Origin: Clostridiales bacterium
GTDB taxonomy: Bacteria; Bacillota; Clostridia; HGM11327
Direction: 5' to 3'
Length of the DNA: 32,397 bases
Assembly: GCA_015056385.1 (NCBI GenBank)
Contig: SVGI01000015.1
Span: 1 to 32,397, forward strand
Both the position numbers and the translations under genes were made by a program. Of this stretch, positions 7,003 through 15,438 are shown one piece after another (within the stretch, counting starts at the first letter, position 1; each line of letters begins with the position of its first letter). The notes under the pieces were generated by a model that was not told where the DNA came from, ran no database searches, and worked only from the letters and a program-made list of their open reading frames with translations.

Positions 7003-8214
7003 ATGAAAATATATTCAAAATCCACAAAGCTTGACAACGTTTGTTATGAAATCCGTGGGCCGGTAATGGACAAAGCAAAGGCTATGGAGCAGAACGGCTA
7101 TAAGATACTTAAGCTGAATATAGGCAATCCCGCCCCCTTTGACCTTAATGCCCCTGACGAGATTATTCACGACGTTATTTATAATCTTTCCAACGCGCAG
7201 GGTTATGTTGATTCAAGAGGTATTTTTGCAGGCAGAAAAGCCATAATGCAGTATTATCAGACCAGAAACGTAAACATCGGCATTGATGATATTTACATCG
7301 GAAACGGTGTAAGTGAGCTTATTATGATGTCTATGCAGGGTCTTTTGGATAACGGAGATGAAATTCTTCTTCCCGCACCGGACTACCCCCTTTGGACTGC
7401 CGCTGTAACTCTTGCAGGGGGCCGCGCCGTACATTATATGTGCGATGAAAAGAACGACTGGCAGATAGACCTTGATGATCTCCGTAAAAAGGTTACGCCC
7501 AAAACAAAGGGTATCGTTATAATCAACCCAAACAACCCCACAGGTGCTGTATATACAGAGGAAACGCTTAAGGGTGTAATAGACATCGCAAGGGAAAATG
7601 AGCTTATTATTTTCTCTGACGAGATATACGACCGTATACTTTACGATGATACGAAGCACACCTCTATTGCATCTCTTGCAGACGATATTTTTATTGTAAC
7701 ATTGAGCGGCCTTTCAAAATCACACAGAATTGCCGGCTTCAGAGTAGGCTGGATGGCGCTTTGCGGCAGAAAGGATAACGTTAAGGGCTACATCGAGGGT
7801 ATCAATATGCTTGCAAATATGCGTTTGTGCAGTAATGCCCCCGCCCAGTTTGCTATACAGACAGCTCTTGGCGGTTATCAGAGCATAAACGACCTTACGT
7901 GTCCGGGCGGAAGGCTTGAGGTACAGCGCAACTACATCGTTGAAAGGCTTAACTCCATAGAGGGCATTGAATGTACAATGCCAAAGGGCTCCTTTTACGT
8001 ATTCCCCAAAATAGATACCGAGCTTTATCATATTGATAACGACGAAAAATTCGCCCTTGATTTTCTTTGCGAGAAAAAGGTGCTTATAGTTCAGGGAACC
8101 GGATTTAACTATCCCACTCACGACCATTTCAGAATAGTATATCTTCCCCGCATAGACGATCTGAAGGTTGCTATGGATCGCCTTGAGGAATTTTTACACG
8201 ACAGGAGAGGTTAA
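7003..8214 (+). CDS. alaA: Alanine-type PLP-dependent aminotransferase (AlaA-like)
   Basis: A 403-residue class I/II (fold type I) aminotransferase. It strongly resembles E. coli AlaA, the glutamate-pyruvate aminotransferase. Shared features include NVCYEIRGPV near the N-terminus, LNIGNPAPF, YIGNGVSELI, PAPDYPLWTAAV, INPNNPTGAVY, FSDEIYDRILYDD and NMLANMRLC. The PLP lysine is Lys239 in SGLSKSHRIAGFRVGW, with Asp206 and the substrate-carboxylate arginine also in place. The start at 7003 has AGGAAG 12 bases upstream and lies behind a perfect promoter. It lies three bases before the DUF4003 gene and forms a two-gene operon with it. The cytosolic role is interconversion of pyruvate and alanine; valine/2-oxoisovalerate activity is also known in the family. 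Confidence 0.93.
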   Translation: MKIYSKSTKLDNVCYEIRGPVMDKAKAMEQNGYKILKLNIGNPAPFDLNAPDEIIHDVIYNLSNAQGYVDSRGIFAGRKAIMQYYQTRNVNIGIDDIYIGNGVSELIMMSMQGLLDNGDEILLPAPDYPLWTAAVTLAGGRAVHYMCDEKNDWQIDLDDLRKKVTPKTKGIVIINPNNPTGAVYTEETLKGVIDIARENELIIFSDEIYDRILYDDTKHTSIASLADDIFIVTLSGLSKSHRIAGFRVGWMALCGRKDNVKGYIEGINMLANMRLCSNAPAQFAIQTALGGYQSINDLTCPGGRLEVQRNYIVERLNSIEGIECTMPKGSFYVFPKIDTELYHIDNDEKFALDFLCEKKVLIVQGTGFNYPTHDHFRIVYLPRIDDLKVAMDRLEEFLHDRRG

Positions 8215-8217
8215 TTT

Positions 8218-9207
8218 ATGTACAGCACGTCAACTGACCCTACACATCTTCGGTTCGCAGAAAATTTCCGCAACATAAAGAAGGTATTTAAGCTTGATTA
8301 TGCATATATGTCCCTTGCCGCCTCCGGAATTCTTTCCGTTAACGGAGTTGACGCGGATATCACTGTGCTTACAGAGCTTAAAGGTCAGTTTAACGACAAA
8401 ATGTCTTCATTTTCCGTATTCAAGCAGGAGCTCAGGCCTGTTGCTGTTGCTATGATGAATCTTTACGGCGACCATCAGCGTTTTCTCGACGAGCTTGCCG
8501 AGGTGTATTCAGCATATAAATCCGTATTCAGACGATCACTCTATTTAGGTGTTGCAGCGCTTATGACGGTAAGGCACGTGCCTTATGAATTCCGAAACGA
8601 CGTTATCCACCAAACAAAGGAGCTTTACACCATTATAAAAAAGGAGCATTCCGTTATTACGTCAGACGAGGATCTGCTTTCTTATTGGCTTATGGCAATT
8701 ATAAGTAAATCTCCGGAGGAAATATTTAGGGAAACAGAGCTTTATTTCGAGCTTTTCAAGAATGCAAAGCTTACAAAAAACTCAATACAGGCGTTAGGTA
8801 ATATTTTAACCGTATACAGCGGTGATCCTACAGAAAAGGCAAATGCAGCTGTTACAATGCTTAATGAATTTAAGGCCTCCAAGCGCAAATACAGTACCTC
8901 ACACCACGAGATACAATCACTGGGGCTTGTTGCATGCAGCTGTGATAATATAAAAACCTTCGTAAGGCAAGCCGTCCGTACAGACAAGGTGCTTTTATCA
9001 CAAAAGGGATTTTCAGTTTTTTCCGTACCAAGCACACAAAGACTTATGTACGCAAGTCTTTTAACTCAAAAGGAAAATGAGGATATGGGCTTTTATACGT
9101 CTCCCTCTGCATTTAACATACCAAATAACATCGTAAATGAAGCAATAATATGTAACAGCGCAACAGCCCTTACAATTGCCGCACGTACAATGATATTAAC
9201 AACGTAA
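8218..9207 (+). CDS. DUF4003-type protein of unknown function
   Basis: A 329-residue soluble, mostly helical protein with no signal or membrane segment. The spacing of its motifs agrees with what I recall of the DUF4003 family of Firmicutes: an N-terminal FRNIKKVFK segment, a central IIKKEHSVITSDEDLLSYWL, then KNSIQALGNIL, and a C-terminal QKGFSVFSVPSTQRLMYASLL. No catalytic motif is evident. The gene starts three bases after the aminotransferase stop with GGAGAGG upstream, so it is cotranscribed with it. Related proteins are often found near regulatory or sporulation genes, but the function is unknown. The family call is from memory. Confidence 0.78.
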   Translation: MYSTSTDPTHLRFAENFRNIKKVFKLDYAYMSLAASGILSVNGVDADITVLTELKGQFNDKMSSFSVFKQELRPVAVAMMNLYGDHQRFLDELAEVYSAYKSVFRRSLYLGVAALMTVRHVPYEFRNDVIHQTKELYTIIKKEHSVITSDEDLLSYWLMAIISKSPEEIFRETELYFELFKNAKLTKNSIQALGNILTVYSGDPTEKANAAVTMLNEFKASKRKYSTSHHEIQSLGLVACSCDNIKTFVRQAVRTDKVLLSQKGFSVFSVPSTQRLMYASLLTQKENEDMGFYTSPSAFNIPNNIVNEAIICNSATALTIAARTMILTT

Positions 9208-9224
9208 TACATACTATAGATTAA

Positions 9225-9263
9225 GCGGCAGCCCGCAAAGCAGGCTGCCGCATTTCATTTTTA
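9225..9263. terminator. Stem-loop terminator between convergent genes
   Basis: The nine-base arms GCGGCAGCC / GGCTGCCGC are perfect. On the plus strand they are followed by an interrupted T-run (ATTTCATTTTT). The hairpin lies between the DUF4003 gene and the convergent small ORF. Confidence 0.75.
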
Positions 9264-9275
9264 ACGCTATAATAA

Positions 9276-9485
9276 TCAGTTGCAGCCACAACCTGAATTA
9301 CATCCACAGCCACTCTCGTTGCCTCCGCAGTTGCTGAAGAGAACAACCAGAAGAAGGAAGAAGAACAATAAGCTTTCGCCGTCATCGCAGAACAAATCGC
9401 TGTTCATAAAAATAATTACCAAAAGCAAGAAGAAAAAGAGAAGAGAGCTTCCTTCCATACCGTTGAAAAGATTGTTGAAAAACAT
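9276..9485 (-). CDS. Small hydrophobic protein with internal duplication and Cys/Gly tail
   Basis: A 69-residue protein containing two near-copies of one block: SSLLFFFLLLVIIFMN and ESLLFFFLLLVVLFSN, each a likely membrane segment, joined by an acidic DLFCDDG linker. The C-terminus is GCGCNSGCGCN, a Cys-Gly-Asn repeat. An excellent ribosome site (AAGGAG, seven bases before ATG 9485) shows it is a real gene. Small hydrophobic proteins with Cys/Gly-rich ends occur in spore-formers, some in the spore coat, but I cannot name a family. The tail could bind metal or cross-link. Function unknown. Confidence 0.72.
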   Translation of the reverse strand: MFFNNLFNGMEGSSLLFFFLLLVIIFMNSDLFCDDGESLLFFFLLLVVLFSNCGGNESGCGCNSGCGCN

Positions 9486-9627
9486 ATAATAATCTCCTTT
9501 ATACTTTATTCAGGCTTCAAGTTTTTTTACTTGCCCTGACAGTACCAGAGTATTCGGTTATACGTTTTTTGTTACGGATACACCCTGTTTTTTCAGTACA
9601 TTTTTATCAATATTTTTTTATAAATAC

Positions 9628-9656
9628 TTGCATTTTCCAAACAGTTATGATATAAT
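9628..9656 (+). promoter_or_regulatory. Sigma-A promoter of secG
   Basis: TTGCAT, a 17-base spacer and a perfect TATAAT; the secG start codon is 29 bases after the -10, with GGAGG at 9674-9678. Confidence 0.82.
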
Positions 9657-9685
9657 GCCATGTAGTATTTTTCGGAGGCATATTA

Positions 9686-9934
9686 ATGAACACATTAAAA
9701 ACTATCGGTATGATTGCTCTTTTGGTTATTGACCTTGTAATAATCATCGCCGTTCTTTTACAGTCTGCAAAATCTTATGGCCTTTCAGGCTCTATCACCG
9801 GTAATGCAGATACTTATTTTGGCCAGGGCAAAAACAAGAGCTCAGATGTAAAGCTTAAAAAATGGACAAAAATCGGTGCTATCGTATTCCTTATTGCAAG
9901 TCTTGTTCTTTCAATACTTATCAACAGACTTTAA
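9686..9934 (+). CDS. secG: Preprotein translocase subunit SecG
   Basis: An 82-residue inner-membrane protein of the SecYEG channel. It has two membrane segments (about residues 6-26 and 62-80) joined by the typical loop with VLLQSAKSYGLSGSITG and a FGQGK-type turn, matching SecG in order and length. GGAGG lies seven bases before the ATG. It has its own promoter and a terminator at 9960-9993. In many Firmicutes secG precedes rnr and smpB; here it is alone. Confidence 0.95.
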   Translation: MNTLKTIGMIALLVIDLVIIIAVLLQSAKSYGLSGSITGNADTYFGQGKNKSSDVKLKKWTKIGAIVFLIASLVLSILINRL

Positions 9935-9959
9935 TTTAAGAATTAAAAACGAAACAACA

Positions 9960-9993
9960 ACACCCGCAGGTAATACCTTGCGGGTGTTTTTTT
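9960..9993. terminator. Rho-independent terminator (secG; shared with the flippase operon)
   Basis: ACACCCGCA / TGCGGGTGT arms are followed on the plus strand by seven T's, a strong terminator for secG. On the minus strand the same stem would end the convergent cysS-rmuC-flippase transcript, with a poorer T-run. Confidence 0.9.
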
Positions 9994-10014
9994 GTATTCA
10001 AATTCATATCAAAT

Positions 10015-11313
10015 TTATCTTAACTCATTTTTATTTTTAACAAGGTATATTATTCTGCAGGCAAGCATAACAACCTCTGTACAAACGCGGGCTATTGCCA
10101 TTGTATAAACAGAAAATATTCCTGTTACAAAAAGCAGAGATAAGCTTACAACATGAAATGCCGCTGAAATCAACGTTGAAAAGGTAACATATTTTTCCTT
10201 CCCTATGGCGCCAAACACAGGAAAGCCTATAAGATTTGCAGGGAATGCAGTAACAAGCACCAATACCAATATCCTGAATATGGGTACCGCTCCGCCATAC
10301 CCCTCGCCACTTATAATTCCGATAAACGGCTCTGCAAATATAATAACGAGGATTGCAACTGAAATTATCAGCGGCATCATTACAGCAAGAACTGTTTTTA
10401 TAAGCTTCATATCCTTCTTTACTACCATATGAGGATATATACTGTTGTATATAGGCGTAAAGAGCATATTTGCCATATTTATAAGATTAAAGGCCACACC
10501 CCAGTTTGCAATATCTGCGTTAGGCATATTCAAAACACCCAGAATAAACGTATTGGTTGCGCCAAAAATAGTACCTGCAGCGCTTGATACGAAAAACACT
10601 ACGGAGGACCTTATTGTCTTAAATATATCCTTCAGCTTTACAAATACGAACCTTATCTTGTATCTGAAGAAAATATCACTCCATACCGTAACCACAGCTA
10701 CAAACGTTCCTATTATGTAAAGGAGAGGTACCCAAAAGGCATCCTCAGGACCCTTTACAAATACAAACGTGAGGGCAGTTGAAATGCCCTTTGATATAAT
10801 GTACCTGAAGGTAATGGCCCTCATCTTTTCCATACCCTTGAAAAAGAAATCCGGCAGAAAAACCTCCAGAAAAACACATCCGAAATAAAGAAGCGTAACC
10901 GCGAGATTATCCCGCATAATCTGTACAAAGGGAATACAGCAGGCAAAAACACCTATACCGAAAAGTGCAAGATAAATTCTGGACTGTATAGTTGCACAGA
11001 AAATATGCTGAACTATATTTTTATCATGCCTGTTTTTTGCAATCTCACGGGTAGATGAATAATCAAATCCAAACGTAAAGAATACTCTTATATAGGTTAT
11101 AACCGCAGTCATATAGGTAATGGCTGCATAGGCATCAACCTCTAATACACGGGTAATATACGGAAACGTTATAAGCGGAAATACGTATCGGGCAAAGGTC
11201 ATAAGGTAAAGCATAAAGGAATTACCTATAAAGCGCTTTCTGCCCTCCCCTATTGAATCCGGTATATTGACGTTTTTTTCGTTATTATTCATTGTTACCG
11301 GGCAACCTTTCAT
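10015..11313 (-). CDS. Polysaccharide flippase, Wzx/MOP-superfamily membrane protein
   Basis: A 432-residue integral membrane protein with about twelve hydrophobic segments and the N-terminal pattern of the oligosaccharide flippase family: GNSFMLYLMTFARYVFPLITFPYITRVL, here only named by its ends. This is followed by FGFDYSSTREIAKNR, a common motif in Wzx/RfbX-type proteins. It would move lipid-linked sugar units across the membrane. The tabulated start overlaps rmuC by 29 bases; an internal ATG at 11292 (MNNNEK) overlaps by 8 and may be the real start, since neither has a strong ribosome site. It is the last gene of cysS-rmuC-flippase. No glycosyltransferases are adjacent, so the cargo is unknown. 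Confidence 0.86.
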   Translation of the reverse strand: MKGCPVTMNNNEKNVNIPDSIGEGRKRFIGNSFMLYLMTFARYVFPLITFPYITRVLEVDAYAAITYMTAVITYIRVFFTFGFDYSSTREIAKNRHDKNIVQHIFCATIQSRIYLALFGIGVFACCIPFVQIMRDNLAVTLLYFGCVFLEVFLPDFFFKGMEKMRAITFRYIISKGISTALTFVFVKGPEDAFWVPLLYIIGTFVAVVTVWSDIFFRYKIRFVFVKLKDIFKTIRSSVVFFVSSAAGTIFGATNTFILGVLNMPNADIANWGVAFNLINMANMLFTPIYNSIYPHMVVKKDMKLIKTVLAVMMPLIISVAILVIIFAEPFIGIISGEGYGGAVPIFRILVLVLVTAFPANLIGFPVFGAIGKEKYVTFSTLISAAFHVVSLSLLFVTGIFSVYTMAIARVCTEVVMLACRIIYLVKNKNELR

Positions 11314-12670
11314 CTTCGGTTGTACCTTCTATAAGTACAGCCTCTGCCATATCGTTGGTAAACAGAATCTGCTCTTTCTCTTCTGTATCAAGTTTGCTTT
11401 GCTCTGAAAGCTCCTCCATACGCCTGAATGAGGGAAGCAATCTGCTGTTATAGGAGCTCATAGCCTGATTATATCCCTTAACTGCAGCATTTAAGCCCTT
11501 GCCGATATTTTCAACGTGGGTAATAAATTTTGTAAAGCGCTCGATTATTTCGTTGCTTGCCTGAGATATTTTTTTGATGTTTTCTGTCATACGGACTTCT
11601 GTCCAGCCTGAGGAAACAGCCTTTAAGAATGCGTAGAAGGTTACGGGAGATAAAAGCAATACGTTTTTATCCGAGGCATACTGAAATATGTCGCTATCCC
11701 CCTCAAAGGCTGCGGAAAGACCGGATTCATAAGGTATAAACATTACAACAAAGTCAACAGGTCCGTCCAGCTGTTTCCAATATTCCTTACCCGAAAGCTC
11801 GTTAATATGCTTTTTTAGGCTTCGTATATGGCCTGTGAGGTACTCACTGCGGCGCTGAGCATCATCCTCAACACTGTAACGCATATATTCATCCATAGGC
11901 ACCTTGGAATCAACAGGCACATCTCTGCCGCCTGAAAGATGTATTACCATATCAGGACGCTTTGTTGATTCTGCACCGCTTTGGGTTACCTGGGTATTGA
12001 AATCAATATGCTCCACCATGCCGGACATTTCGGCTATACGCTTAAGCTGCTCCTCGCCCCATTTACCGCGGCTTTTACCTGAATGGAGAACGTTATTTAT
12101 ATTGTTTGTAGCCTCTGTAAGACGTACGCTTTGCTCACTTAAGCCCTTTACCTGCTCTGTAAGGCTTCCGTATGCCTGCTGACGCTTTGCTTCAAGCTCC
12201 TTGATTTCCTTTTCAAGCTTGGTAAGATTTTCACCTAAAGGGTTGACTATGGAGCCCATTTTCTCACTGTTACTTACCATATCCTTGTTCATCTGCTCAA
12301 GGAGAGTTTTGAACTTATCGTTTGCGGTATTAAGGAAGGCTGTGGAATTCACCCTCATAACGTCGTCTGAAAGGGCCTTAAAGGATTCCTTCATCCTTAT
12401 TTCTGCAGTATCCATCCACTGCTTTTGCGCGGAAAGCTGAGTTTTAAGTGATGAGTTTTCCTCAAGGAGTGTAAGCTTTTCGCTGTTAAGCCTTGATGAA
12501 ATGCTTTTTTCACCTTCTGCCTGCTGCCTTAAAACGTCGGCAAGCTGCTTTGCCGTAGCCGCGTCGCTTCTGGCTGAAGAAAGGCGTGAGGAAAACACCC
12601 CGTACATTACACCGATGCCGAGAACGAGGCCTAAAGCGCTACATAATACAACTATCCACCATTCAACCAT
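11285..12670 (-). CDS. rmuC: DNA recombination protein RmuC
   Basis: A 461-residue RmuC-family protein. One N-terminal membrane segment (about residues 3-25) is followed by a long coiled coil (about 30-190). The nuclease-like domain then begins with SRGKWGEEQLKRIAEMSGM at 200-218, the family hallmark, and continues with RPDMVIHL, VPVDSKVPMDEYMRY and a C-terminal helical region with ENIGKGLNAAVKGYN. RmuC limits inversion-type rearrangements at short repeats; the domain belongs to the restriction-endonuclease-like fold. It starts 27 bases after cysS, so the two are cotranscribed. Confidence 0.94.
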   Translation of the reverse strand: MVEWWIVVLCSALGLVLGIGVMYGVFSSRLSSARSDAATAKQLADVLRQQAEGEKSISSRLNSEKLTLLEENSSLKTQLSAQKQWMDTAEIRMKESFKALSDDVMRVNSTAFLNTANDKFKTLLEQMNKDMVSNSEKMGSIVNPLGENLTKLEKEIKELEAKRQQAYGSLTEQVKGLSEQSVRLTEATNNINNVLHSGKSRGKWGEEQLKRIAEMSGMVEHIDFNTQVTQSGAESTKRPDMVIHLSGGRDVPVDSKVPMDEYMRYSVEDDAQRRSEYLTGHIRSLKKHINELSGKEYWKQLDGPVDFVVMFIPYESGLSAAFEGDSDIFQYASDKNVLLLSPVTFYAFLKAVSSGWTEVRMTENIKKISQASNEIIERFTKFITHVENIGKGLNAAVKGYNQAMSSYNSRLLPSFRRMEELSEQSKLDTEEKEQILFTNDMAEAVLIEGTTEDERLPGNNE

Positions 12671-12697
12671 TTTACACCGCCTGTTATTTTAAGCTTA

Positions 12698-14092
12698 TTA
12701 AGCCCTTTTCCACCTTACGCCCTGGGGAGTGTCCTCAAGAACTATACCCTTTTCCTTAAGGATATCTCTTATTTCATCTGCCCTTGCCCAGTTCTTTGAT
12801 TTTCTTGCCTGTGTTCTTTCTTCAATAAGGGCTGTTATTTCATCATCCTCAGATATTTCGGCATCCTCCTTGTAAAGAATACCGAGTACGCCTGCAAGCT
12901 CCATTAAAAGCCCGTATGCAGCCTTTGCATCTGCTATGGGCATATTACCTGCAACTGCAATATTGATTTCTCTTACAAGGTCAAACATAACGGAGATAGC
13001 ATCGGCAGTATTAAGGTCGTCGTCCATTTTCTCCTCAAACGTTGCCCTAAAGCCGTTAAGCTTTTCCGCCCACTGAGCACTTACATCGCCCTCTGCGGTC
13101 TTATCCCCTATATAATCCTTCAACAGACGCTTGGAGTTATAAAGGCGCTCAAGGGCGTTTTTATTATCCTCCATTATTTTGTCGGAGAAGTTTATGGGAT
13201 TTCTGTACTGAACAGAAAGGAGGAAGAGCCTTGCAACCTCTGAATCGTAATGCTCACTGATTTCTCTCATTGTGAAGAAATTACCCAATGATTTAGACAT
13301 CTTCTGGTTATCTACGTTGATGAATCCGTTGTGCATCCAATATTTTGCAAAAACGTGGCCTGTGCAGCCCTCACTCTGAGCAATTTCGTTTTCGTGGTGG
13401 GGGAATATAAGGTCCTGACCGCCTGCATGAATATCAAAGCTTTCACCTAAATATTTCATAGACATTGCGGAGCATTCAATATGCCAGCCGGGCCTTCCCT
13501 CGCCCCAGGGGCTTTCCCAATAGGGCTCACCTTCCTTTTTGCCCTTCCAAAGAGCAAAGTCCATGGGATTACGCTTAATATCATCTACGTCGATTCTGTT
13601 GCCAAGATCAAGGTCCTCAAGATTCTGGCCGCAAAGCTTGCCGTAGCCGGAGAACTTTGTAACGTCGTAATAAACATCGTTACCTGCCTGGTATGCAATA
13701 CCCTTTTCTACGAGGCCTGATATAAGTGCAATTATTTCGTCAATATGCTCTGTTGCGCGGGGATGAACGGATGCCTTTTTTACGTTAAGGCTTGTGGAGT
13801 CTACAAAGAATTCATTGATATATTTATCACCAAGCTCCTTTACCGTAATACCCTCTTCATTTGCGCGCCTAATCATTTTATCGTCAATATCTGTAAAATT
13901 CTGAACATAAGTAACCTCATAGCCCTTATATTCAAAATATCTTCTTAAGGTATCAAAAACAACCATAGGCCTTGCATTACCGATATGGAAATAGTTGTAT
14001 ACCGTCGCGCCGCATACGTAGATACCTACTTTATTGGGGGTAATCGGTATAAACTCCTCTTTTTTTCTTGTCATCGTATTAAAGATTTTCAT
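12698..14092 (-). CDS. cysS: Cysteine--tRNA ligase
   Basis: A 464-residue class I aminoacyl-tRNA synthetase that charges tRNA-Cys. HIGN lies at residues 36-39 and KMSKS at 264-268. The zinc ligands Cys27, Cys207, His232 and Glu236 match the E. coli enzyme positions within two residues. The C-terminal DALR and anticodon-binding regions are full length. AAAGG precedes ATG 14092. No T-box is present: the leader from the promoter at 14164-14192 is only about 65 bases, unlike some Firmicute cysS genes. It is the first gene of the cysS-rmuC-flippase operon. Confidence 0.97.
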   Translation of the reverse strand: MKIFNTMTRKKEEFIPITPNKVGIYVCGATVYNYFHIGNARPMVVFDTLRRYFEYKGYEVTYVQNFTDIDDKMIRRANEEGITVKELGDKYINEFFVDSTSLNVKKASVHPRATEHIDEIIALISGLVEKGIAYQAGNDVYYDVTKFSGYGKLCGQNLEDLDLGNRIDVDDIKRNPMDFALWKGKKEGEPYWESPWGEGRPGWHIECSAMSMKYLGESFDIHAGGQDLIFPHHENEIAQSEGCTGHVFAKYWMHNGFINVDNQKMSKSLGNFFTMREISEHYDSEVARLFLLSVQYRNPINFSDKIMEDNKNALERLYNSKRLLKDYIGDKTAEGDVSAQWAEKLNGFRATFEEKMDDDLNTADAISVMFDLVREINIAVAGNMPIADAKAAYGLLMELAGVLGILYKEDAEISEDDEITALIEERTQARKSKNWARADEIRDILKEKGIVLEDTPQGVRWKRA

Positions 14093-14163
14093 ATATATAC
14101 CTTTCTATTAAACGGTTTTACCTTTATTGCGTATTATAATATACAGATTTACTGTATTATAGT

Positions 14164-14192
14164 ATTATAACACAACCGCATTTTTTTGACAA
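14164..14192 (-). promoter_or_regulatory. Sigma-A promoter of the cysS operon
   Basis: Minus strand TTGTCA, a 17-base spacer and TATAAT, between the ddl terminator and cysS. Confidence 0.82.
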
Positions 14193-14206
14193 CGAAAGAA
14201 AGACAT

Positions 14207-14235
14207 AAAAAGACCGTATTTTTTCAATACGGTCT
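14207..14235 (-). terminator. Rho-independent terminator of ddl
   Basis: AGACCGTATT / AATACGGTCT arms with a short loop, followed on the minus strand by five T's. It starts nine bases after the ddl stop codon. Confidence 0.85.
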
Positions 14236-14243
14236 ATATTATA

Positions 14244-15305
14244 TTATCTCATTTTTGAATTATAGGCATCCTCGATAAGCCTTGATATAAGGCCTTTATA
14301 CGTCATACCGTCTGCTATCATCATTTTGGGATACATGCTTATTTTTGTAAAGCCCGGAAGCGTATTTATCTCGTTGATAAGGATACCGCTGCCGTCCTTC
14401 TTGTAGAAAAAATCAACCCTTGAAAGCCCCGCACAGTTAAGGGCCCTGTACGCCTTGACCGCAAGTACCCTTATAGTTTCTATTACATCACAGGGAAGCT
14501 GTGCAGGTATGTTGATAAGTGAATCGAAGTTATCATCATACTTTGCCTCGTAATCATAAAACTCCTTGGCAGGAATTATTTCACCGGGTGTGGATGCGTA
14601 AACGTTATCACCATCACCTATAACGGCGCACTCTATTTCACGGCAGTCCACGTTTTCCTCAACAACAAGCTTATCATCATACTTGAATGCCTCCACAAGG
14701 GCTTTAACAAGCTCATCCTCTGCATTAACCTTTGAAATGCCTACGCTGGAGCCCATATTGGCAGGCTTTACAAACATAGGATAGCCAAGATGAGATGAAA
14801 GCCTTTGGCATACGCCCCTTGGGTCCCTCTCATATTCGTACAGCCTTACCTCCTCAAAAGCGCACTGGTCTATGCCTGAATAGGAAAATATCTGCTTTGC
14901 AACTACCTTATCCATTGCCACGGCAGAGCCCAAAACCTTACTGCCAACGTATTTTACCCGGGCAAGCTCAAACACACTCTGAACTGTTCCGTCCTCTGCA
15001 AAGGGACCGTGCATAACAGGGAAAACCACGTCCAGCTTAACAGCCTCCCCTGTTGTTATATTGAGATATCCGCCGTATTTAGGGTCCGGAGGGAAAACTA
15101 TATCATCGCTCTGACTTTCCCAATCTCCGTCTGTCATAAGAGAAAGCTCACCCTTAAAAAGCTTCCATGAGCCTCTTTTTGTTATACCTATTTTATGTAC
15201 GTTATATTTTTCGTTATCTATATTTTCCAACACACTTCTTGCAGACATAAGAGAAACATCGTGTTCTCCTGAACGTCCGCCAAAAATTATACCGACCTCG
15301 AGCAT
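14244..15305 (-). CDS. ddl: D-alanine--D-alanine ligase
   Basis: A 353-residue ATP-grasp ligase making the D-Ala-D-Ala end of the peptidoglycan stem. The N-terminal domain has GIIFGGRSGEHDVSLMSA, with the Glu that binds the first D-Ala. FPVMHGPFAEDGTVQ, KPANMGSSVGISKV and the C-terminal NEINTLPGFTKISMYP metal/phosphate motif are intact. The omega loop EFYDYEAKYDD has the tyrosine-rich form of true D-Ala-D-Ala ligases, not the vancomycin-resistance D-lactate type. It is a monocistronic gene with promoter 15339-15367 and terminator 14207-14235. The ribosome site is weak (GGCGGTG). Confidence 0.96.
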   Translation of the reverse strand: MLEVGIIFGGRSGEHDVSLMSARSVLENIDNEKYNVHKIGITKRGSWKLFKGELSLMTDGDWESQSDDIVFPPDPKYGGYLNITTGEAVKLDVVFPVMHGPFAEDGTVQSVFELARVKYVGSKVLGSAVAMDKVVAKQIFSYSGIDQCAFEEVRLYEYERDPRGVCQRLSSHLGYPMFVKPANMGSSVGISKVNAEDELVKALVEAFKYDDKLVVEENVDCREIECAVIGDGDNVYASTPGEIIPAKEFYDYEAKYDDNFDSLINIPAQLPCDVIETIRVLAVKAYRALNCAGLSRVDFFYKKDGSGILINEINTLPGFTKISMYPKMMIADGMTYKGLISRLIEDAYNSKMR

Positions 15306-15338
15306 AAATACACCGCCAAAAAAATTTTTTCCTGAATA

Positions 15339-15367
15339 ATTCTAACACAGTCCACATAGTAAGTCAA
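15339..15367 (-). promoter_or_regulatory. Sigma-A promoter of ddl
   Basis: Minus strand TTGACT, a 17-base spacer and TAGAAT; the -10 ends 34 bases before ATG 15305. It starts immediately after the hairpin at 15368-15400. Confidence 0.75.
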
Positions 15368-15400
15368 TCGGGAAATAGGCCCTTAAAGCCTATTCCCCGA
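15368..15400 (-). terminator. Stem-loop, probable terminator of sleB-ypeB
   Basis: TCGGGGAATAGGC / GCCTATTTCCCGA form a 13-base stem with one mismatch-type wobble and a seven-base loop, 38 bases after the ypeB stop. No T-run follows, since the ddl -35 box abuts it, so termination may be partial. Confidence 0.6.
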
Positions 15401-15438
15401 CATTACACTCACAGTAAAATATACGCTGTATTGGCGTC

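Noticed and set aside
14093-14243. T-box leader upstream of cysS
   Set aside because: There is no TGGNACCGCG motif and the leader is only about 65 bases.
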